Shown in pieces: positions 12,600 through 24,795 of a stretch of 64,000 bases of DNA (positions within the stretch are counted from its first letter, which is position 1; each line of letters begins with the position of its first letter). The stretch is taken from positions 60,058,756 through 60,122,755 of the forward strand of contig CM060731.1 in NCBI GenBank assembly GCA_030704615.1, read 5' to 3'. This DNA is from Takakia lepidozioides (lineage: Eukaryota; Streptophyta; Takakiopsida; Takakiales; Takakiaceae). The notes beneath the pieces were generated by a model. The model was not told the origin of the DNA. It did no database searches and saw nothing but the letters and a program-made list of their open reading frames with translations. Made by a program: the position numbers and the translations under genes.

Positions 12600-12787
12600 C
12601 TCTCGCTTTTGTTCAAAGGTTGCAACGCTTCCACTCCAAACGTTTCTTGCGTGCAGGTTCTTATTATCATCACTCCAAAACGATCAACTTTGTCATTTGG
12701 CTTCTCCGGATTTTTATTGTTCTCTTTCTTTGCGATTATACTTTGCGGGTGAGTGAGTTCTGCAATGAACATCCGAAACCCAATCAT
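12600..12787 (-). CDS. Candidate first exon upstream of the C2H2 frame
   Basis: An ATG at 12787 opens a frame of about 62 codons that stays open to a strong donor (gtacgt) near 12601. Its position upstream of the zinc-finger piece on the same strand makes it a candidate first exon. It has no recognised domain. Confidence 0.25.
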
Positions 12788-13189
12788 CTCTGCCTCATTC
12801 CGTTCTTTGTTGGTTCTTTCACATATCTTGCATGCATAGGTTCGCCCGCTGGATCCTGAACTATTGAACTATGTTTGTCTTGCCCTAAATGCACAATACC
12901 CATAACATGCAATCCCATCATATGGATGCAATGGCATGCATGGGACGATTAAGGGATGCATGGGGGATGGAGGACGATGCCATGCATGAGGGGAGGATGG
13001 GAGGCGGGATCGGGATCCGGGAGAGGGGATGTGTCATGTCCCTGCGGTGGGAACATGATGCGCGGGAGGGCGTGCCGCGCGGCAGCGGCGGTGTGCAGGT
13101 GGTGGAGTTGGGGGGTCCACACTGGCGGAACCGGCCCCTCGCATTCAACTCCCAGGCCCAATCTATTACTTGGCCAACAAAGGAGGGCT

Positions 13190-13780
13190 TTCAAGTACCA
13201 ATACCACGGGGTTTGGAGATTCTGACCTTAACTTGCAATGCGGGTTTAAGCTTATCGTGCATGGATTCATTCACATTCAAGTCAATCCCAATAGGTAAGA
13301 TTTGCATTGTCATCCACCAGTGCTGTGTAACTGGCCAGTATGTCAACTTGGCGAACAAACATACAAAGTGGAAATCCTCCTTTTCGCGACATCATACAGC
13401 CTGGTCTAGAACTGCCTCAACCCAAATCCTAATCATACAAGGGCAGGCAACCTTTGCTGAAAAAGAATTTGCTGGTGACTTTCATATCCTCGGAAGCAAA
13501 AATGCACTGTATAGTCTCAATACAAAAGTCACTCCCTTCTGTGTGACCACATGCTCGTAGATTTTTCCGCCATTGAAAGCATTTCAGAGCGACTGTGTGT
13601 GCATTAAAACAACACATGCAGTCTTAGTCATCCAAGGCATGAAAGAGCTCAAACTTTAACCTCCGTTGGTCTCCTGCCCCCAGCATCAATGCTAGCAACA
13701 AAAGCAGGTGAAGTTTGCTTCACCTGCAGCCAACACTTGAATGAACAGGTTAGTGATCCCTGTGGAACCCCAGGAAAACA
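13190..13780. repeat. Dispersed repeat, copy 1 (partner at 21356-21760)
   Basis: Two blocks here recur within the first intron of the GT61 gene. Block A (about 13195-13295) matches 21365-21475 in reverse complement. Block B (about 13510-13775) matches 21500-21760 in direct orientation. One block is therefore flipped relative to the other between the two copies. Block B abuts the DYW-end relic of the PPR pseudogene. Confidence 0.75.
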
Positions 13781-16654
13781 CTTCATAATTGTTATGGAGG
13801 ATTTGTTCCTCTTCCATATGCACCAGAAGGTGCGTGTCAGGCAAGTACCCAGCCTCCATCATCCGCCAAGACAACTTCTTCAGCCTCCAGAAACTCAGTC
13901 AATTTGTGGATGCACTTTATTTGTACAACTGTATGCACCTGGTCATTTACCTCAATCCAGCTGCGCCATGGCTCCTCTTTTAACCTCTGTCCTAAATCAC
14001 CTCTCACCTTTGCTTAATCCTGCCACCTGCCAGCCCAGCATGACTGCAGTGACATGCTATGATCACAGATGAGAAGGAATTTTGCAGCACGTTCTGCTCG
14101 CTCCACGTCGCCATGAGTTCCGCAGGCACCAAGCAAGGCCCCCCACACTGAAGCACCTGGTTCAATTGGCATATTGTTGACAACGTTCTCTGCCTCATTC
14201 AGTAGACCTGCACGGCCACATAGGTCCACCATGCAGCCATAATGTTCCACAGTAGCATTGAGCCCATGATCTTGACTCAAGGAATCAAAATAGTGCTGGC
14301 CTTTGACATCCAGTAGGCCCCCGTGATTACATGCCAATAGAAGACATACAAAGCTGATACCATTTGGACTGAACCCTTCCTGTTTTTTTCAAATACATGG
14401 AGGGCCTGCCTACCATACCCATGCTGGGCATATCCTTCGATCATCGCATTCCACGACACCACATCCCGTACAGCCATATTGTAGAATGTTTGACATGCAT
14501 CCTTCATGCTCCTTATTTGGCATACATGACCACAAGGGCAGTCTCCCGAAACATATCTGTGTCAATCCCAGCTTGGATGATGGCAGCATGGATCTCTATG
14601 CCCTTTTCCAGGGCGGCAAGACTGGCGCACATATTGAGAATGCAAATGAACACAACTTTGTTGGGCTTGACACCTTCACTTATCATTTGCTCATAGATGT
14701 CTATAGCCTCTTTATTATACCCATGCTGAGCATATCCTGTTAACATTGCACTCCAAGAGACAGCATCTTGTTGAGCCATATTGTCAAACACTTGACGCGC
14801 ATCCTTTAGGCTGCCACACTTTGCATACATGTCCACAAGGGCAGTCTCGAGAATGAAATCTGGTATAATCCCAGCTTTGATGATGTCAGCATGTACCTTT
14901 TTGGCCTTTTCCAGGGTTCCCAGGCTGGCACATGCATTGACAAAGCCATTGAACGTGACCATGTCAGGCATCACCCCTTCAGCTTGCATTTGCTCATATA
15001 GTTGGAGGGCCTCCCACCCACACCCATGCTGAGCATATCCTGCAATCATCAAGTTCCATGAGACCGCATTTCGTTGAGCCATATTGTCAAACACTTGATG
15101 TGCAGCCTTCCTGCTCCCGCATTTGGCATACATGTCAGCAAGGGCACCCCTGAGAATAATATCTGGAGCAATTCCACTTTTGCTAATGTCAGCATGGACA
15201 GCATTGCCCTTGCATTTTCACATACATCTTAAAAGCCTCTGTACCACACCCATGCTCAGTATATCCTCCAATCATGGCGTTCCATGAGACCACATCTCGT
15301 TGAGCCATATTGTCAAACACTTGACATGCATCCTTCATGCTCCTGCATTTGGTATACATGTCAACAAGGCTGTTCTCCAAATTAACATATGACACAATAC
15401 CAGCTTTGATGATGTCAGCATGTAACACTTTGCCCTTTTCAAGGGCTCCTAGGCTGGCACATGTATGCATTTAGAACACATGAATGTTACCTTGTTGGGC
15501 TTAATCCCTTCTGACATCATTTGCTCATAGAGCTCAAAAGCCTCCCTACCACACCCTTGCTGAGCGTATCCTGCTATCATTGCACTCCATGAGACCACAT
15601 CTCGGCAAAACATATTGTCAAACACTTGATGTGCTTGCTTCATGCTTCGGCATTTGGCATACGTGTGAACAAGTGTATTCTCCAGAATGATATCTGGCAC
15701 AATTCCACTTTTGCTGATGTCAGTGTGGACCTCTTTGCCCTTTTTCACATCTCCTATGCTGGCACACCCCTTGAGAACACAAATGAATGTGACCCTGTTG
15801 GGTCTCACCCCTTCCCGTTGCATTTGCTGATACATCTCTACAGCCTCCTTCCCACAACCATGCTAAGCATATCCTGCGATCATCGGGCTCCATGAGACCA
15901 CATTTCTTTTAGCCATTTTGTCAAAAACCTGTTGTGCATCCTTAAGGCTCCCACATTTTGCATACATATGAGCAAGGGCAGTCTCCATGATAATATCTGG
16001 TGCAATGTGAGCTTTAACAATGTCAGCATGGACTTCTTTGCCCTTGTCCAGGCTCCCTATGCTGGCACATGCATTGAGGATGCAAATGAATGTGACCCCG
16101 TTGGGAGTCATTCCTTCCTGTTGCATTAGCTCATACATCTTGAAAGCCTCCCTACCATACCCATGCTTGGCATATCCTGCTATCATTATATTCCATGTAG
16201 ATATATCTCGGTCAGGCATTCTTTCAAACACTTGGCGTGCATCCTTGATGCTCCCGCACTTGGAATACATGTTGATGAAGGAGTTAAGTAGAAAGATGTT
16301 TGGCTTGAATCCACTCTGGATGACATGGGCATGCACCTGCTTTCCCTGTACCGGGCCTTTCATGTTAATGCACTCCTGCAATACAGAGGCATAAGGTTCG
16401 GAGTCTGCCCAAATGCATTGCTGGTTCAAGAGGAGCAGAGCCTTCTTCAGCTGTCCTGCCTTACACAATGTCCTCACATCCCTCAAAGAGTTTTTGTTGA
16501 CTCCTTCTGCCCATCCTTCAAGCCATGAATGATTTGCGTACTCATCCACATCCCTTATTTGACCAGACTCTGTCCTTGCATCATAAGATGGACCAGATTG
16601 TGCTTGACTTTGTATCCTTGTAGCTATTTCTGCTTCCACCCAAATAGGGTTCAA
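13692..16654 (-). pseudogene. PLS-class PPR-DYW protein, decayed
   Basis: Minus-strand pentatricopeptide-repeat sequence with the typical plant PLS rhythm: MYSKCGSIKDARQVFERMPD, MYAKCGSLKDAQQVFDKMAK and similar units, with VSWxxMIxGYAxHG and GVxPNxVTFxxxLxACAS between them. In intact relatives such proteins bind organellar RNA and guide C-to-U editing. The reading frame is broken many times: an in-frame TAG at about 15863-15865, frameshifts near 15465, 15210 (with loss of most of a repeat), 14510 and 14370, and further stops below 14014. The E region is visible (GCMVDLCGRAGLLNEAENVV, WGALLGACGTHGDVERAERA). At 13874 and below there is an E+/DYW-start relic (MMEAGYLPDTHLLVHMEEEQ); the DYW deaminase itself is gone. 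No in-frame ATG start was found. It is intronless, like most PPR genes. Confidence 0.85.
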
Positions 16655-16799
16655 CCAACTTCCAATCCAGAGGGCCTCCTTTGTGCACTTATGTCTAATG
16701 TCTGGTGATCTTGGACTTCTCTGTGAAATCCACCGGTGGGCGGCTGAGCAGTCATAACTTCAACCAAAGCTCAAATAGACCAGGCTAAAATCCCAAAAT

Positions 16800-17730
16800 A
16801 CCACAATGCAGTAAACACGAACTTGCCCTACTTCCTGCCTCCCACCCTGGTCAACATCAAAATTGCATCATCAACTACTGTGTAAGCCGAGCCCGCATAT
16901 GTACTACCAATGTGTCAATACTGATGCTTCTACCAACATGGGACAGGCCCGAAGCACCACCACAACTAAACTTGACTAGCCTACATCAACATAAGCATCT
17001 ATCAACGAACTACCCCCCCATACCCCTCCTCATTTGGATCAATATAAATCCCTACAAACCTCTGTCTCTGCTCTGCACAAAAGCCAGATCATCACCCTTC
17101 ACTCTCACGAAACTACATACAAAGAACGTCGTACTGCTTCTGCGAGCAATTTCACACCCCCGTGACAACCTCTACCACACAGCCTCTATCTACATACCGC
17201 ACATTCTACACGTTGTACCACCCATGTGCATCCACCTCTGCCAAGCAGTCTAAATTGTTCTCACCAAAAGACCCATCATTACAATCTACCTCCAGTCATA
17301 AACCAATACCAGCTGGCACAACTTCCCCAACACAGCCACGGCGTCCGAGATTATCAATCACAACACCCACACCCCACTCAAACGCACACACTGCCAATCC
17401 ATTCATACACCCTGAAACCCTTACTAAAAGCCCTCGAAGCACACTATTATGTACTTGGACGCATCTGCACTGCTCTTACCAATGTGCTCTGGGCATAATT
17501 TGAAATGGCTCACCTATCATATCCAACTGTCTGATGTGCCGCGATCCCCATATGTATGCCCTCTTAGACTCCTTCCTCCTCTGCGGCCCACTACCCAAAT
17601 GAACACAGGTAGACACTTCCACATATTCAGCAAACGATCCCTGCGCAAATTTCAAAACATACTGCGGTTTTCACGCTCTGCAAATCCCTCCCCACTGCTG
17701 AATACCTACACCCCATTAAATATCCCCTCT
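16800..17730. other. Strongly strand-asymmetric C-rich stretch
   Basis: The plus strand here is rich in C and A and visibly poor in G. This opens long Pro/His/Thr-rich plus-strand frames that look compositional rather than genic. No gene is supported. Confidence 0.5.
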
Positions 17731-17732
17731 CT

Positions 17733-20087
17733 GCACTGGGACAGCTTCTTATGCGGAGAATGAGAAGCCAGAATTAAGGCTGTAAATATTCTAGAAAGAT
17801 TGGCAACTTTAAGACTTTGGGCCTCTTTATACTGTGACCCAAAATTGAGAACCCAACAAGCCTCTTAGTATTTCAAGTTGGGTTGTCAATGGTGCCACAT
17901 GGGCAAAAATGAGAACCCAATGTGGGTAATGTGTGACGTATCCACAGTCCAGTGTAGAATCCAACCGAGACACTTGTCAAACCAAGACAGTTCAAAATGC
18001 AATGGCATGAAGTGCCTTACTCCAAATGCTGTTCATTGGCTGTGTCAGGCTGTGTCAGACATAAATCAAAAGACCAGTCGTGGGGGGAGTTCCCCACCAC
18101 CCGGAGGTACCCCAGAGCTGGATTCTCGAGTAATTCTGACTAGGGTGACAAGTCAATTGGGCCGCAGAGTGAAGTGGCCCTTATTCAGCTTGCATTTCAG
18201 ATCACTAACTCTTTCAGTAAGGAAAACATATTTTAACCAAGTATCGACCTGGAGTCCAGAAACATGTACCTAAGCATGCTGTTGTTGAGGGCAGAGGACT
18301 GGATTCTTAAGGGGGAGGGTTTGAGAAAGATGAGAGCACTTCTCTTAGATACCTTCAAATAGGCTCACACCATTGACTCATCATCATTGTGAGAAATTCA
18401 GAAGGGACATATATAGACAGTCTAATTTGAAAACTCAACAGAATAAGTCCTCCATAAGGGAGATTTCGTAACTTGCCACACTTTTAAAGCACAATGGTGA
18501 CCCATGCTGAAAACTGAGTCAAGGGGTTGGCGTCAATTGTGCTAAGAAATCAGCTAGTGAGTCTAGATAACCTGCCAGCTGATTGAGAAAAAGAAGACAT
18601 TCCAAGTCATTTTCTTATCCAAGCATATATTAACCTTGATAGATGAGACCTTTAGTTTTTGGATGGACATTAGACAAGGGCCCCTTTAAGGACATTGAGC
18701 TTCTTATCAGGACAACCTCTCATTTGCTCGAAGCCTGGACCGCAATAAGACATTGAAGATATGAACCGTTCAAGCATTACACAAAATGAAAGAAAGAAAG
18801 AAACTGTATGATGTCCACTGAAGCTTACAGAACAAGCCTGCATACCAGGCCAATCAAATGAGAACATGGGGCTGGAAGTACCTGAGGCAGGATGCCCTTG
18901 CCTGTCAATCCCTCCACAACAATGCCAGCTGTCAGTCCTAGCATTGCCCATCCTCCATTAATTGCTTCAATATCACGGAACTTCATGATGAAAAGATACC
19001 AGTATCTGCCTTTCTCTCAACGGGACCAAATACTTTTGTACTTTCTCCGTCTTAAAGGCATCATAGATGTTTCCTGAAGTGGCCATTTCTTTGTTCTACG
19101 GCGCCCCATCGGCCTTTGTGGCCCTCTGGACATTATAAAGTTTGTTTCCTTCTTTCTCCTGACTCCAGTCTCTTTCATAATCAACTATCCTCAAGTTGCC
19201 CCCATGAAGTGGGACTGCATTATGCGCTCTGCAGATGTGGCATTATAATAACAGCTCAGAAGTTGTTGGAATCACAGATTTCAAAGTGCTGAGAGTACCT
19301 GGAATTTTGCTCGGGCTTCCAGCAACCTCCATTCTTCAGCAGCCAAGCTCTTTGCCTCCAAGGGATCCACCATGTTAACCACCTTTGGCTCTCTTCTTGA
19401 TCCTCCCAATGTGCCATTTACTTTTCCCTGAATTCCAATTAAACCAGACTATGCGAAAACAATCTAAAATCTAGGCCTGGAAAGTCTCGAGAATTGAAGA
19501 TCTACTTGAGCATCAGAAAGAGAAGACTTATAAAAAGAGATGAAAATTTTCTATTAAGGATATTAACTAGAGCGGCAGTGACATATGACAGTTACATTAA
19601 AACATTAAGAAAACGAAAGTGAATTCGGGAGTTTCATGATCGAGCCACTCACTGGAGGGCGACGTCGTAGGGGTGAAAAGAGATATCCCCAAGCTTCTTG
19701 ATGATGCGCGAGACTGAGGAGATAGATGCGACGAAGCTCCAACAAAGCCAGATGTCTGAGGAGCTTGCAGCAGCCTCATCGCCTTCTTCGTCTCTCTCCC
19801 TGCGATTCTTCTCCCCCCTCCTGCCTTGGCCTCCCTCCACAAAACGAAGACGATAACCGGTGATCACCGGTCGACCCTGCGTTCTGTCCACCGGTGATGG
19901 CCGGTGATCACCGGTCGACCCTGCGTGTTGTTCACCGGTGATGGCCGGTGGAAACTACGGGAGATATTGCACCACGTGGCGGAAGATACAGCCACGCGCA
20001 AATTTCCACTCCGGAAGTTACTGCTCCTATTTACCGTGATACATTCGTAGAATTGGTAAAAGGTACAGTTTTCACTTTTGACTCGTT
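17733..20087. repeat. Segmental duplication, right copy
   Basis: Partner of 1938-5492, same orientation, lacking the 1,210-base stretch. It lies immediately upstream of the GT61 gene, so this is probably the ancestral position and the left copy the derived one. That direction is inferred from the left copy carrying a piece of GT61 5' flank without GT61. Confidence 0.85.
18670..19779 (-). pseudogene. LHC-like gene, right copy, probably damaged
   Basis: Counterpart of the 2859-5229 gene. Exon 1 (19779-19653) keeps the transit-peptide-like start (MRLLQAPQTSGFVGASSHLS) and the gtgagt donor. The second exon is present at about 19427-19310. The pigment-helix exon still reads DIEAINGGWAMLGLTAGIVV, but 16 bases covering the left copy's acceptor are missing, leaving only an aag. 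The last exon has lost its tgcag acceptor (now tgcg), and its frame ends early at TAA 18670-18672. All coding blocks remain open, so use of alternative acceptors is possible, but the left copy is the better candidate for function. It is head-to-head with GT61, about 660 bases apart. Confidence 0.6.
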
Positions 20088-20439
20088 GGCCACGCTGCAC
20101 GATGCTCGCACTCGCACGAAGTGAAGAACGATGGAGGCAGCCACGCGGCCGAGGAAGGAAGGCTTGAATGGACTTCTATGGAGGAGACAAGACGATGTCT
20201 TTGGAAGAAGCGTGACTGCAATCCTGGTGCTAGTAGAACTTAGACTGGGATCTAATGTCAAGTCTCCCTTGGAGATATGCCAATGCCTTGATCGGTATAC
20301 GCATGTGCAGATGCTCGTGATATTTGCCCGGCATGTTGAATAGTAGGATTTTTCGAGAGGAGCTGCGGGGCATATGACAGGCAGGCACATTTGGATTAGC
20401 GAATCATAACTGGGCCGGCTCGTGAGTCGTGGCCCTTCC

Positions 20440-23235
20440 ATGGAAAGTCGGAAAGGTTGTGCTCAGATGCTGAGAAGAATTCTAATTGCAGTTGTGCTCG
20501 CAACCCAATTCATATTTTGTGGCGTTGTGATCCTGACGCTGCAGGGATCCTTGAACTACAATCTGTCATCGTCTAATTGCAGCCGCCAAGAGCGATTTCC
20601 TACTGGGGAGCCACATGCAACTCATAGCTGGAACGGGGCAGACGACGACAGCGGATGGGAGAATTCAGCGGTGCGCCAGCTCAATTTCGTGCAGAACCAG
20701 AGTTGGATCTCGGAGGTTTATCGAAGTGAGGAGGGGCCTATGCTCCGTGCAGCACAAGATGTGTTGAATGTGACCTCCATTTCCGAGTTCTGTGCTTACG
20801 TAAATGCGTCCGGTAATGCGACTCTACCGGAGTATGCGATATTCACAAATGTGATGCTAGTGGGGCGGACACTCCTCCTTCCTGCAAGCATAGAGTGTGA
20901 GTCGTCTTTCACGCAGTCCCTCTTGAACTTGAGCACTCTTCACCATGGGGGCCAGCTCTCCACGCCTCAGTTAGAGGTATGTGCACATACCATCAAACTT
21001 TTCAACTCGTCCATGGATTGTGTGTGCAGTCGTCAAGACTCTCAGTAAAATCCATGATCTGTCAGAGCAGCTTTACTGTATTTGAAAAGACACGAACATT
21101 TAATCCCGTCCTTGTGCATGACAAGTTTGCATGACTTTCTATCCTCTCTACCACCTCGAGTAAGATCTGACTCAGCAGCTCACAGGATTTTCGCTCAGAT
21201 GGAAACTGTTTCTTGGTCCAATTGTATCTAGATTGGGTGGACCTGGCTTTTCTTTGCAATGGGACCGGTGTCTATTTCCATGATCCATCAGTTTCAAAAA
21301 TATGAAAACGTGTAATGTCCCAAAACGTGGACTGTCTTGAGTGCTCAGACTCGTCTCAGAAATGTGATCTATTGGGATTGACTTGAACGTGAATGAATTC
21401 ATGCACGATAAGCTTAAACCCGCATTGCAAGTTAATGTCAGAATCTCCAAACCCCGTAGTATTGGTACGTGAAATCCCTGGGGCAGGCACCCTTTCCTGG
21501 ATAGTCTCAATACAAAAGTCACTCCTTCTGTGTGACCACATGCTCGTAGATTTTTCCGCCATTGAAAGCATTTCAGAGCGACTGTGTGTGCATAAGCAGT
21601 CTTAGTCATCCAAGGCATGAAACGAGGCATGAAAGAGCTCAAAACTTCAACCTCCGTTGGTCTCCTGCCCCTAGTAGCAATGCTAGCAACAAAAGCAGGT
21701 GAAGTTTGCTTCACCTGCAGCCAACAGGTTAGTGATCCCTGTGGAACCCCAGGCTCAAAACGTCCTTCATGGCAGAGGGCTTAGAACTGCAAACACAAGT
21801 ATATTTGAAAACTTGACTTGAGCAAACAATGTGAGGCTGAATCGGTGACTTAAATTGCATAAGAAATCTCAGTGAACTCCTCTTGATCATATTGCGTCAA
21901 TTCGTCACAGGTCCTGGTGGTGAAAGATACCGACAGCTTCTACGATTTTGAGCCACACTATTCATGTCACGAGCGCGTGTATGAGCCGTCCATTCTATTC
22001 TCCTTCATCAACTGGCCGCAGCACGGCCACGCATTGTTCAATGGAATTTCTCTTTTGTGGGAGGCTTTCAAAGCACCCCAGACGGGGCCTCTATTTCATG
22101 CCGGAAAGAATGTGAGAATGTATGCATATGGGGACAGCATTGAAAAGACAAGACGGCTGGAAGGTCAAGATTTCCTTCCATTTTTCGACATGGAGACTGT
22201 GAAGCCCGTGATGGGCATGTTCTCCCAGCAACCCATTCGGAGCCTCGCCAATCTCCTGATGCAGGTATTGTATACTACAGATGAAAACACACTATCTCCA
22301 GACACACTTTATAATGTTGCACATGGTTTTCCTTGGGATAATTTCTAAGATATATGCACTCGAAGATCTATGATCGACTGTAAATACTGGCCGGAATTGG
22401 GTCTTGTGTGCAGGCGCAAAGGCATCCTGTATGTTTCTCCTACCTGATAGTGGGAATTCGTGGACAACTAGACCATTATAATTTTGAGGTCCCTCACCTC
22501 AAATGGAGGGAGTTTTCTGAGGCGATCAAAGACTATTTCAGAGCTCCCAAAACCCCTCGCCTCAACTTCGGCCGCCCTCTAGAGCGAGTCGCTCCCAAAG
22601 AAGGGGTGGACAACAACAACGTCGACAGCATGCCCAGCATCAGAGCCATGGACTACTCGATCCTGCCAGACCGGCCCAGGCTCACCATCGTGAATCGCAA
22701 GGAGAATCGACAAATTCTGAACGTGGCCGAGCTGCTGTCGGTGGCGAGAGAGACGACGTATTTCAAGAGCGTCAACGTCGTCTACTTCGAGAGCATGCGG
22801 ATGGACGAGCAGGTCCGACTGATGGCGTCGACGGACGTGCTGTTCGGGATGGACGGAACGGGGCTGATGAACGGAATATTCATGCCGGAAGGAGGCATCG
22901 TGGTCCACGTCCGTCCCTACGGCTGTGCCAAATATCTGGCGGATAAAGGAACCAACTTCGACCGGCTTTGGTCCGCCAACCCCGGCCGCGTTATACGATA
23001 CGAATCTGGAGACCGTAGGTCCACCGTATCCCATCCCTCGTCCAAAGAGCGCCCCGAGGTGGTGTTCGGGAGCAACTCGACGAGGGGGTATCGCTTTCCC
23101 TTCATTCTTCGGCAGAACACCGTGGTCGATCGCAAAGCGTTCCGATGCATTCTCGACGCGGCTCACAATCTGCTGCGCGCGCATCCCGTGCATTGGCCTC
23201 GCTACCGTCTCTGCACCAACACTGTGTTCCGATGA
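20440..23235 (+). CDS. GT61-family (DUF563) glycosyltransferase, Golgi type II membrane protein
   Basis: Three exons, 20440-20976, 21911-22264 and 22414-23235, join in phase 0 to give about 570 residues. The ATG at 20440 is followed by a basic stretch and one hydrophobic segment (about residues 12-35, ILIAVVLATQFIFCGVVILT), as expected of a type II Golgi anchor. Several N-x-S/T sites follow. The last exon carries the GT61 end: VVYFESMRMDEQVRLMASTD, then VLFGMDGTGLMNGIFMPEGG, where the family normally has a GxHGAGLTN-like loop, and HVRPYG. Family members add xylose, arabinose or GlcNAc to glycans; the donor here cannot be told. The last exon is visibly more GC-rich than the first two. The first intron holds the dispersed repeat at 21356-21760. 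A 70-codon upstream reading frame begins at 20131, if the transcript starts that far up. Confidence 0.82.
21356..21760. repeat. Dispersed repeat, copy 2, inside GT61 intron 1
   Basis: Partner of 13190-13780, with block A inverted and block B direct relative to that copy. Confidence 0.75.
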
Positions 23236-23279
23236 TGTTGTCGTCACTGCAGGGCCCGAGTCTTCTTGGATCCACGGCG

Positions 23280-23600
23280 GGCTTCACGCTGTTGCGATGT
23301 GATCAGCTTGCTTGAATGCTTCAATCCTGAAGAGTATCCAGGCTTCACGGTGTTGCGATGCGATCAGCTTGCTTGAATGCTTCAATCCTGAAGAGTATCC
23401 AGGCTTCACGGTGTTGCGATGCGATCAGCTTTCTTGCTCAAATACTTCAATCCTGAAGAGTATCCAGGCTTCACGGTGTTGCGATGTGATCAGCTTGCTG
23501 GAATGCTTCAATCCTGATGAGTATCGACTATCCATGGTGTTGCGATGTGATCAGCTTGCTTGAATGCTTTAATCCTGAAGAGTATCGACTATCCACCCCT
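23280..23600. repeat. Minisatellite, about five units of 61-65 bp
   Basis: Units beginning GCTTCACGGTGTTGCGATG and running to CCTGAAGAGTATC start at about 23280, 23342, 23403, 23468 and 23529. The array begins 45 bases after the GT61 stop, so it would lie in its 3' UTR or just beyond. Confidence 0.9.
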
Positions 23601-24500
23601 GAAGGATTTGTGAAGGAGCATCCAACGTTGAATCATGAGTCAATGAATCTAGAACCTTGATCTCTTTCTCTAGCGCACCATATCTTTCACTATTTCTTTG
23701 AGAAGTTAAAAGGAAATTTGGCGCTGATGAGACAGTCGCCAGTGTTTTTGAAATGGATCGTTTATTGTGAAATCGGGAAATGGCCAGAGTAAGAAATGTG
23801 TAGAAAGCTTCAAAAGATGCTACAAAGCCTGATTGCAAGCATGAAATGCCTTCACAGATCTGGTATATTTTTGACGATGCGTAATTAGGGTATGTTTGAT
23901 ATTTCCTATGAGCTTGACACAGCCTGACATGTAGAGGCTCCCGTTGGAGATGCTCTAATCTCTGATCGAAGGCAGGCTTCACGGTGTTGCGATGTGATCA
24001 GCTTGCTTGAATGCTCTGTGTTCCGATGATGTTGTCGTGACTGCAGGGCACGAGTCTTCTTGGATCCACGGCAGTGTTGCGATGTGATCAGCTTGCTTGC
24101 ATGCTTCAATCCTGAAGAGTGTTGACTATCCACCCCTGAAGGATTTATGAAGGAGCATCCAACGTTGAATCATGAGTCAATGAATCTAGAAACTTGATCC
24201 TTCTTTATAGCACCGGATCTTTTCAGTATTTCTTTCAGAAGTTAATGAGACAGTTGGTGTTTTTGAAATGGACCGTTTATTGCGAAATCTGGAAATGGCC
24301 AGAGTAAGAAATGTGTACAAGTTTCAATGAAAGCTTCAAAAGATGCTACAAAGCCTGATTGCAAACATGAAATGCCTTCACAGATCTGGTATATTTCAAA
24401 CTATGCATTCACTTGAGGTTTGACGAAGTGTAATTAGGGTATGTTTGATTTTTAATATGAGCCTGACACAGCCTGACATGTAGAGGCTCCCGTTGGAGAT
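23600..24500. repeat. Local tandem duplication of the GT61 3' end and flank
   Basis: Positions 23590-23940 recur at about 24130-24490 with small deletions. At 24010-24075 there is a copy of the last GT61 codons and following bases (CTGTGTTCCGATGATG...) joined to a minisatellite unit. The region has therefore been copied as a block of roughly 0.5-0.8 kb that included the gene's end. Confidence 0.75.
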
Positions 24501-24720
24501 GCTCTAATCGCATAAGTGGCACGGGTTGGTGCCGGTGATGAGAGGGTATGTGACCGCTGATAGCAGGTCTTTCTTGCCTTCGTCTATGCCTGAGTTTCCA
24601 ACACCGGCTGTTCCAATCTCCGGCCGAGGGTGTGGATACTAGGTCACCCTGGTCCCTGGGACAGCTTATGACGTCATCGTGGACATGGAAACGGGCCTCA
24701 AACGTCGACGTATTGGCGGG

Positions 24721-24795
24721 TCGGCGGCCGCATGTCAATCAATCCATTCACTGGCGGCCGCTTGTCAATCAATCCATTCACTGGCGGCCGCATTG
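24721..24795. repeat. Short tandem repeat with GCGGCCGC cores
   Basis: Three GCGGCCGC octamers alternate with two copies of TGTCAATCAATCCATTCACT, giving 30-base units, about 360 bases upstream of the ZNFX1-like start. This may be promoter sequence or 5' UTR. Confidence 0.8.

Noticed and set aside
12889-13560. Plus-strand 223-codon frame
   Set aside because: It runs through a G-rich stretch and the dispersed repeat, with no domain and no consistent start; probably accidental.
17226-17503. Pro/Thr-rich plus-strand frames
   Set aside because: Explained by the C-rich, G-poor composition of the region.
22579-23247. Minus-strand 222-codon frame opposite GT61 exon 3
   Set aside because: Shadow of the GC-rich coding exon; His/Arg/Val-rich composition is typical of an antisense shadow.
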